A model generated the notes under the pieces. The model was given only the letters and a program-made list of their open reading frames with translations. It did no database searches and was not told the origin of the DNA. The translations under genes and the position numbers were made by a program. A stretch of DNA of 9,350 nucleotides, taken from DASXMX01 sp036794395. GTDB lineage: Bacteria > Planctomycetota > Phycisphaerae > Tepidisphaerales > Tepidisphaeraceae. Each line of letters starts with the position of its first letter. The stretch's first letter is position 1. Below, in pieces: positions 1-4,399 of this stretch. The stretch spans positions 1-9,350 of the forward strand of contig DAIRGS010000273.1 in assembly GCA_036794395.1 (NCBI GenBank), read 5' to 3'.

Positions 1-83
1 GGGCTGTCTTCGACCCTGAGGCTCAGACCCGAAGGGGAAGCCCCATGCCACGAAAAGGCGCGGAATCGCGCACGGTCATTTAG
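1..83 (+). repeat. Nested palindromic repeat, left copy (truncated by window edge)
   Basis: This copy matches the reverse complement of 9156-9237 over its full length, with three mismatches and one single-base indel. Bases 1-43 form a nested palindrome: GGGCT (1-5) pairs with AGCCC (39-43), CTTCG (8-12) with CGAAG (30-34), and CTGA (16-19) with TCAG (23-26). Bases 44-83 are the non-palindromic flank, which is also shared. The right copy continues with CATG beyond the homologous edge, so the element probably starts a few bases before the window. It is intergenic, upstream of the methyltransferase. The structure resembles REP-type or other dispersed palindromes rather than an insertion sequence, because no transposase lies near it. 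Confidence 0.85.
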
Positions 84-106
84 GTTGCACTTTTACGATC
101 AACGAT

Positions 107-143
107 CAGCCGCTACCCTCCCGTATAACGGAGGTAGCGGCTG
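107..143 (+). promoter_or_regulatory. Hairpin sequestering the ribosome binding site of the methyltransferase
   Basis: Bases 107-121 pair with 130-143 to give 14 base pairs (11, then a single bulged C at 118, then 3) around an 8-base loop. The Shine-Dalgarno GGAGG (130-134) lies wholly in the 3' arm, and the first base of the GTG start codon (143) closes the stem. In an mRNA starting upstream, this would hide the ribosome binding site. It could be a translational switch or a DNA operator. No T-tract follows, so it is not an intrinsic terminator. Just upstream, ACGATCA is repeated in tandem at 95-108. Confidence 0.6.
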
Positions 144-1186
144 TGAGTGAGATCAAAATAGCGGTCCCCAGTACCGATCCATCGCCGATCTTTGAAGCAT
201 TCAGGGGCGTGTACGCGACTGCCCTATTGAATGCGGCAATTCACTTTGACGTATTCACAAAGCTGAATAATGGCCCGCGCACGCAGGGTGAACTGGAAAA
301 TGCTCTGTCGCTCTCTTCCCGATCGACGACCGTGCTGCTCGTCGCGTTGCGGGCCATGAGGTTGGTGTCGACGGATTCGGATGGCCGCAACGGTCTGACA
401 GAATTGGCGCGCGAGCATCTGGCCGGCGGACAATTCGACATCAGCGATTATGTGAGTCTGGCGCAAGACACGCCTGCGGTTCAGGAGATGATTCAGCGAT
501 TGCGGACCAATCGCCCGGCGGGGCATGAGCCCGAGGAGCAGGGGGTCGGTTGGATTTATCGGGAGGGCATGCATTCGGCGATGGATCAGGAAGCCGCGGC
601 CCGCAAGCTCACGCTGGCGTTGGCCGGCCGGGCACGCAATGTCGCGCCGGTGCTTGCCGAGCGCGTTCCGCTTCAAGATGCCAGGACGCTGCTTGATGTA
701 GGTGGGGGAACCGGCCTCTACAGCATCGCCTGCTTGAAGCGGTACCCGCAACTCCGGGCCATTGTCTGGGATCGTCCGCAGGTGCTGAAGGTTGCGCGAG
801 AGATGGCGGACGCCGAACGCGTTGGGGATCGACTTGAGCTTAGACCGGGCGACATGTTTGCCGATCCGGTCCCAACGGATTGCGATGTGATGGTGCTTTC
901 GAACATCCTTCATGATTGGGATGTTCCGGAGTGCCGGACGTTGGTTAAACGTCTGGCGGCGGCACTGCCTAAAGGTGGGCACCTGCTAATTCACGATGCT
1001 TTTCTAAATGATGCGTTGGACGGGCCGCTCAACATTGCGCTTTATTCGGCAAATCTGTTTTCCGTCACCGAGGGCCGATGTTACAGCGCGGCGGAGTGCA
1101 GGGAGTGGCTGGCGGGTGCAGGATTGACGCCGCAGCCGGTGATTTCCACCCTGGCCGATTGCGGCGTGCTGATCGGGACAAAATAA
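143..1186 (+). CDS. SAM-dependent O-methyltransferase (Methyltransf_2 type)
   Basis: A 347-residue protein of the plant/bacterial small-molecule O-methyltransferase family, which transfers a methyl group from S-adenosylmethionine to a hydroxyl of a small, often aromatic, substrate. Residues about 15-100 look like the N-terminal winged-helix dimerisation domain. The SAM-binding glycine loop is LLDVGGGTG (183-191), with acidic D210 at the end of the next strand. The segment NILHDWD (254-260) carries the family's catalytic-base histidine, H257. Length is normal and no key motif is missing. The GTG start at 143 has GGAGG eight bases upstream and no nearby in-frame ATG competes. The gene ends 3 bp from the convergent receiver-like gene, leaving no room for a terminator. 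The substrate cannot be read from the sequence; the protein is cytoplasmic, with no signal peptide. Confidence 0.9.
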   Translation: MSEIKIAVPSTDPSPIFEAFRGVYATALLNAAIHFDVFTKLNNGPRTQGELENALSLSSRSTTVLLVALRAMRLVSTDSDGRNGLTELAREHLAGGQFDISDYVSLAQDTPAVQEMIQRLRTNRPAGHEPEEQGVGWIYREGMHSAMDQEAAARKLTLALAGRARNVAPVLAERVPLQDARTLLDVGGGTGLYSIACLKRYPQLRAIVWDRPQVLKVAREMADAERVGDRLELRPGDMFADPVPTDCDVMVLSNILHDWDVPECRTLVKRLAAALPKGGHLLIHDAFLNDALDGPLNIALYSANLFSVTEGRCYSAAECREWLAGAGLTPQPVISTLADCGVLIGTK

Positions 1187-1189
1187 TTT

Positions 1190-1552
1190 TTATCCATTAC
1201 GAGGCCGAACCAATTCCGGCAATGCTTCGACAAACCCGCTACGAGCCATGATCTGGGTCAAGCCGGCATCCCGCGCTTGCTGGATGGTTTCGGTGTCGAC
1301 GTGGGAGACAAATCCCACGACATTTACGTCGCTATTGATCTGTCGCCATTGAGCCGCGGCTTCGATCGCGCCAGGTAGATTCAAATCGACCAGCAGTATC
1401 CGCCCAGTCTGCCCGGCGAGCTGACCGGGATCGCGCACCACCTTCACTTCGGCCCCAACCGCTCGGGCGGTTGCAGTGATTTTCGACGAAAACATCAGAT
1501 CGCGCACCAACGCCAGCACCGGCAACTGCGTTTGAGTCTCCATTTTGACCAT
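1190..1552 (-). CDS. Degenerate response-regulator receiver-like protein
   Basis: Roughly 120 residues, the size of a stand-alone receiver domain, with an alternating strand/helix pattern and no output domain. D56 in ILLVDLNLPG fits the phospho-acceptor position, and S83 fits the switch Thr/Ser position. The acidic pair expected after strand 1 is reduced to R17-D18, and the usual conserved lysine near the end is replaced (MARSGF, 102-107). Phosphorylation is therefore doubtful and this may be a pseudo-receiver that works by protein contact. I chose the ATG at 1552 because GAGGG stands five bases upstream. A longer form from a GTG at 1633 is open but poorly spaced from any Shine-Dalgarno. The gene is divergent from motA, so a two-component link to motility is possible but unproven. 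It could also be an unrelated hypothetical protein. Confidence 0.65.
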   Translation of the reverse strand: MVKMETQTQLPVLALVRDLMFSSKITATARAVGAEVKVVRDPGQLAGQTGRILLVDLNLPGAIEAAAQWRQINSDVNVVGFVSHVDTETIQQARDAGLTQIMARSGFVEALPELVRPRNG

Positions 1553-1567
1553 TTGAACCCTCAAATG
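1550..1567 (-). promoter_or_regulatory. Inverted repeat over the start codon of the receiver-like gene
   Basis: On the minus strand CATTTGA, a 4-base GGGT spacer and TCAAATG form a perfect 7-bp inverted repeat. The final ATG is the proposed start codon, and the Shine-Dalgarno GAGGG spans the stem-loop junction. It could act as an RNA hairpin damping translation or as a DNA operator. The stem is AT-rich and short, so chance is a real alternative. Confidence 0.4.
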
Positions 1568-1694
1568 AGCGGGGGGCAACGGCCGTGGTTCCGATAATCT
1601 CTCAACGGACGGTGCCATTTCTGCCGAAATCACATCAGAAGGGTTTCCTCATGCTCGGGCTGTGATGGTCCGGCCATGTGGCGAAGGTACGGCC

Positions 1695-2474
1695 ATGGAT
1701 CTAGCAACGCTGTTTGGACTGATTTTGGCCTGGGGCGCGGTACTGTTCTCGATGTACCACGCGTCTGAAGGTTTCATGGGGGCGTACTTCAAACCCCCGG
1801 AAATTTTCCTCGTGTTGGGCGGATCGCTCGGCGCGGCACTTCTGTCGATGCCGTTGCATACGGTCACCAGCGCCGTGGGATGCATCAAGAAGTGGATGTT
1901 CAGCAAAGATGCGCACATCGAGCATCTGATCAAAGAAATGGTGTCCTACGCCGAGACCGCGCGTCGCGATGGCGTGCTGGCGCTCGAATCGGTTGCTCGC
2001 GAAGCCCATGACCCGTTTCTCCGCCGGGGTCTTCAGCTCACGATTGACGGGACCGATCCGGAGATCATCGAGCGCATCCTCCGAATCGAAATCGATGCCA
2101 CCACCGAGCGTCATAAGCACGGCAAGCACTTCTTCCACACGATGGCAAAATTCGGCCCCGGCTTCGGCCTCATGGCTACGCTCATCGCCCAGGTCGCCAT
2201 GTTCCGAAACCTCGGCGGCGAAGCCAGCGTCATCGGTCAGGCCCTGGCCATTGCTCTGACCGGCACGCTCTACGGCTGTATCCTCCAGAACCTCATCGCC
2301 GGCCCCGTGGCCGAAAAGCTGGTGCTTCGCTCGCAGGAAGAGATCTTCGCCAAGGAAATTATTCTTCAAGGCGTTCTCAGCATCCAGGCGGGCAACAACC
2401 CCCGCGTCGTCGAGATGCAGCTCCTCAGCTTCCTCAGCAACACCCAACAGGATGCGATGCCCAAAGCAGCGTAA
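1695..2474 (+). CDS. motA: Flagellar motor stator protein MotA
   Basis: A 259-residue inner-membrane protein. MotA assembles around MotB to form the ion-conducting stator that turns the flagellar rotor. Hydrophobic segments lie at about 4-21, 36-55, 152-170 and 180-203, the usual two pairs around a large cytoplasmic loop. The loop carries R90/R91 and E98, matching the charged rotor-contact residues of Escherichia coli MotA (R90, E98). P155 (FGPGFG) and P204 (AGPVAEKL) correspond to the functionally important prolines of membrane segments 3 and 4. The TGTLYG and AEKL blocks near the C-terminus are family hallmarks. I chose the ATG at 1695 because GAAGG lies seven bases upstream; an in-frame ATG at 1662 would add 11 atypical residues. 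motB follows downstream but is separated by an inserted GxxExxY cassette. Confidence 0.92.
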   Translation: MDLATLFGLILAWGAVLFSMYHASEGFMGAYFKPPEIFLVLGGSLGAALLSMPLHTVTSAVGCIKKWMFSKDAHIEHLIKEMVSYAETARRDGVLALESVAREAHDPFLRRGLQLTIDGTDPEIIERILRIEIDATTERHKHGKHFFHTMAKFGPGFGLMATLIAQVAMFRNLGGEASVIGQALAIALTGTLYGCILQNLIAGPVAEKLVLRSQEEIFAKEIILQGVLSIQAGNNPRVVEMQLLSFLSNTQQDAMPKAA

Positions 2475-2481
2475 GGATTGA

Positions 2482-2513
2482 TTCACCGCAGAGACGCAGA
2501 GGACGCAGAGAAG
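2482..2513 (+). repeat. Left inverted repeat of the GxxExxY cassette
   Basis: The 32 bases begin TTCACCGCAGAGACGC and are purine-rich after the first six. They match the reverse complement of 2938-2969 at 28 of 32 positions. The repeat begins 7 bp after the motA stop codon. Within it, the unit GACGCAGAG occurs directly twice, with one base difference in the preceding context, so it may have grown by short tandem duplication. Confidence 0.85.
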
Positions 2514-2529
2514 AAAGAACGGGAAGACG

Positions 2530-2907
2530 ATGGAGTTGGATCAAATCACTGAGGCGATTATCGCCGCCGCCATCGAAGTGCATCGCGAACTGGGTCCCGG
2601 TTTGCTCGAATCAAGCTATCAGCACTGTCTGCGGCACGAACTGAATCTCCAAAATGTTCCGCTTCGGTCGGAACTTCAACTTCCAATCAAGTACAAAGGC
2701 ATCATCCTGGATTGCGGATATCGCGTCGATCTTCTCGTGATGGAATCAGTAGTCGTCGAAGTTAAATCCGTCGCGAGCCTCGACCGAATCCACGAGGCTC
2801 AATTGCTCACGTACCTTCGACTCGGCGGCTGGAAAGTCGGCCTTCTGATTAACTTCAATGTCCCGCTGCTGAAAGATGGCATCAAGCGACGAGTCTTAGG
2901 CCTCTAA
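2530..2907 (+). CDS. GxxExxY protein (PD-(D/E)XK nuclease-like)
   Basis: A 125-residue protein with the defining motif G24-L-L-E27-S-S-Y30 preceded by ELGPG. Further conserved points are YRVDLLV (D67), VVVEVKS (E77, K79) and the Q91 of EAQLLTYL. These residues fit the active-site pattern of the PD-(D/E)XK nuclease fold, so metal-dependent DNA cleavage is plausible, but the biological role of this family is not established. The C-terminal FNVPLLKDGIKR block is also typical. Length matches the family and no active-site residue is missing, so the gene seems intact. The ATG at 2530 has GGGAAG only three bases upstream, a close spacing. The gene is the only cargo between two inverted repeats and has no obvious role in motility. 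Confidence 0.9.
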   Translation: MELDQITEAIIAAAIEVHRELGPGLLESSYQHCLRHELNLQNVPLRSELQLPIKYKGIILDCGYRVDLLVMESVVVEVKSVASLDRIHEAQLLTYLRLGGWKVGLLINFNVPLLKDGIKRRVLGL

Positions 2908-2937
2908 GCTCGTTCTCTTCTTTTCTCTCTTTGTTTT

Positions 2938-2969
2938 CTTCTCCGCGATCTCCGCGTCTCTGCGGTGAA
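2938..2969 (-). repeat. Right inverted repeat of the GxxExxY cassette
   Basis: Read on the minus strand it begins TTCACCGCAGAGACGC, identical to the left repeat for 16 bases, then differs at four of the next 16. The last ten bases, TGCGGTGAAC (2961-2970), recur at 2981-2990 just before the motB start codon. This leaves a partial extra copy of the repeat end in the motB leader. Confidence 0.85.
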
Positions 2970-2993
2970 CTGAATTGCTTTGCGGTGAACCCA

Positions 2994-3812
2994 ATGGCCA
3001 AGCACGATTGCAAATGCAAAAAAGTTGAGTGTGAAGAATGCCCCGAGTGGATCTTCACCTTTGCCGACCTTGTCATGTTGATGATGGGGTTCTTCGTGAT
3101 CTTGTGGGTGCTCAAGCCCAATCCAACCAAGGAACAGGAAAATCCCAAGGCGAACGATGACTGGATTGCAGTTGCCGCGGCGGTGCGAGAGGCGTTTGGC
3201 TATCTCCCCGATCCACACAGCCGGGATCCGGTGGATCTGCACATGCTGCTGAAGAAGATGAACCCCAATCCGGCTAAGGGGCCTAAAGACGGGAGCAAGG
3301 CCCACGTTGAGCAGCATGCGCCCGATGGGACCGATCCGGAAGTGCAGTCGATTCGAGATGGGAAAACTTCGGTGGTGGGGGGCCGCATGCTGTTCGACAA
3401 GGGTGATGCGACGCTCACGCCGGCAACGCGCGCCGCGCTGGATCAATCGGCCGAGCAGATCAAAGGGCACTTCACCATCGTGTACATCAGAGGTCATACT
3501 GCCGGCGACGATCTACCGGAAGGCGCGACGACAAAGCAGCAAATGGACCTGTCATTCCAACGCGCCGAAGCGGCGGCGAATTATCTGGAATCGCGCGGCG
3601 TGGATCCGCAGGTTCTCCGCATTGTCGGAGTGTCGACGTATGAGCCCGTAAACGTCCGCGCCTATACGCCCGAGGCGGTAGCCATTAATCGGCGGGTCGA
3701 AATTGAAGTGACTTCCACGCTCGTCGGTGAGCGCCAAGGAAAACCCGCCGCAGATCGACCCAAAGCCGCGGCCAAATCTGAAGTCGCCCCGGAGGCTCAC
3801 AAACCCGAGTAG
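2994..3812 (+). CDS. motB: Flagellar motor stator protein MotB
   Basis: A 272-residue protein with one membrane helix (about 20-40) and a periplasmic OmpA-like peptidoglycan-binding domain (about 131-241). MotB anchors the stator to the cell wall and carries the ion-binding aspartate. WIFTFADLVML matches the MotB signature, with D25 as the ion-binding residue. OmpA-family marks are FDKGDATLTP, RGHT (166-169), SFQRAEAAANYL (187-198) and INRRVEI (231-237). The cytoplasmic N-terminus holds four cysteines in a CxC-x4-CxxC pattern (C6, C8, C13, C16). The C-terminal 30 residues are an Ala/Lys/Pro-rich tail. I chose the ATG at 2994 because MAKHDCKC starts there and GGTGA lies five bases upstream. 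That weak ribosome site falls in the repeated TGCGGTGAAC, so the cassette may have changed motB translation relative to motA. Confidence 0.9.
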   Translation: MAKHDCKCKKVECEECPEWIFTFADLVMLMMGFFVILWVLKPNPTKEQENPKANDDWIAVAAAVREAFGYLPDPHSRDPVDLHMLLKKMNPNPAKGPKDGSKAHVEQHAPDGTDPEVQSIRDGKTSVVGGRMLFDKGDATLTPATRAALDQSAEQIKGHFTIVYIRGHTAGDDLPEGATTKQQMDLSFQRAEAAANYLESRGVDPQVLRIVGVSTYEPVNVRAYTPEAVAINRRVEIEVTSTLVGERQGKPAADRPKAAAKSEVAPEAHKPE

Positions 3813-3865
3813 CCAGCCCTTGGCTCCACCCCGCAGAGTCCGCCACATCAGTGACACCGTGACAC

Positions 3866-3889
3866 GACACTGACAGAGTGTCCCATTTT
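3866..3889 (+). terminator. Weak candidate terminator after motB
   Basis: GACACT (3866-3871) and AGTGTC (3877-3882) form a 6-bp stem with a 5-base loop, followed by CCATTTT with only four T. It lies 54 bp after the motB stop codon. The short stem and T-tract make it marginal, and Rho-dependent termination is an equal alternative. Confidence 0.3.
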
Positions 3890-4095
3890 ACGTTGCGCCA
3901 AGCGAGCACATCTTTACGTTGTCCTCCGGAAGTAAAAAAAAAATAAATTTGCAAACCCATGATTCTTATTCATGGTGTAACGGTTGCTGCGCCGGGGGCG
4001 TTACAATTCTCCGCAACGGGCACGATCTTTGCTCGGTTGGCTATCGACAGGGTTCGTAGGGGAAATGGAAACCTTTGCGCTCAGGTGAGGTCGTT
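3890..4095. other. Intergenic leader with A-tract, direct repeats and small palindrome
   Basis: No recognisable gene lies here. TTTACGTTG occurs at 3887-3895 and again at 3913-3921, 26 bp apart, which could mark an operator. A run of ten A sits in 3934-3943, followed by TAAATTT, giving a bent, UP-like segment. Just after it, CCATGA (3957-3962) and TCATGG (3970-3975) form a 6-bp inverted repeat. A TTGCAA (3949-3954) could be a -35 box, but no well-spaced -10 box follows. This is a reasonable place for a promoter serving the downstream genes, but none can be assigned from sequence alone. Confidence 0.3.
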
Positions 4096-4272
4096 ATGCA
4101 GCAACAAGCCGAAATTGATTCGGGGGTTAATAAGACAGTCATTCTTCCCGCACCCGGTGATACTCCCAATACGCCATGGGGAAAGGCCGAAAAGCCTCAT
4201 GATGCGCCCGCGCCGCCGCCCGTATGGACGCGATACATTGATAGCCGCCTCAAACAGTTTTGCGTGCGTTAA
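4096..4272 (+). CDS. Small hypothetical protein, 58 residues
   Basis: The ATG at 4096 has a strong Shine-Dalgarno, AGGTGAGG (4083-4090), five bases upstream, which is the main support for a real gene. The product is hydrophilic, with a Pro-rich middle (NTPWGKAEKPHDAPAPPPVW) and a basic end (YIDSRLKQFCVR). It has no signal peptide, membrane segment or domain that I recognise. It lies between motB and the hydrolase-transferase fusion, 127 bp before the latter's chosen start, and could be co-transcribed with it. A longer overlapping frame starting at 3959 has no comparable ribosome site and odd composition, so I prefer this one. It could also be a leader peptide or a chance ORF. Confidence 0.45.
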   Translation: MQQQAEIDSGVNKTVILPAPGDTPNTPWGKAEKPHDAPAPPPVWTRYIDSRLKQFCVR

Positions 4273-4399
4273 AGGTCGTGTCACGCTATCGATGGATGAG
4301 AATTGCCGGTGTCCCCGGTGATTTGTTTCTGAAGATTCAACAGAAAACATGGTGATCAATCGAAGGGCGTCAGCACGCTCGTTGGAAGGATGTACGCGC

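Larger units (their letters stand above)
2482..2969 (+). mobile_element. Candidate GxxExxY cassette bounded by inverted repeats
   Basis: This 488-bp unit holds one gene between 32-bp imperfect inverted repeats (2482-2513 and 2938-2969). It lies exactly in the motA-motB junction, which in most genomes is short or overlapping. No transposase is encoded and I could not identify a target-site duplication. If mobile, it would have to be moved in trans or by recombination between repeats. Repeats of the type TTCACCGCAGAGACGC are, to my recollection, common beside genes of this family in environmental genomes. Mobility is inferred from structure and position, not shown. Confidence 0.5.

Noticed and set aside
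1561..1597. Possible flagellar sigma-28 promoter upstream of motA (TCCGATAA at 1590-1597)
   Set aside because: The -10 resemblance is good, but the nearest CAAA-like -35 match is too far away, about 24 bases instead of the expected 15.
1701..2486. 261-codon minus-strand open frame opposite motA
   Set aside because: motA on the other strand has conserved charged, proline and membrane features; this frame has none.
3981..4095. Riboswitch in the leader of the 58-codon ORF
   Set aside because: No match to a known aptamer consensus; only a 4-bp pairing near the ribosome site was found.
3959..4321. 120-codon plus-strand frame overlapping the 58-codon ORF
   Set aside because: No Shine-Dalgarno, starts within a small palindrome, and shows no recognisable motif; the overlapping shorter frame has the better start signal.
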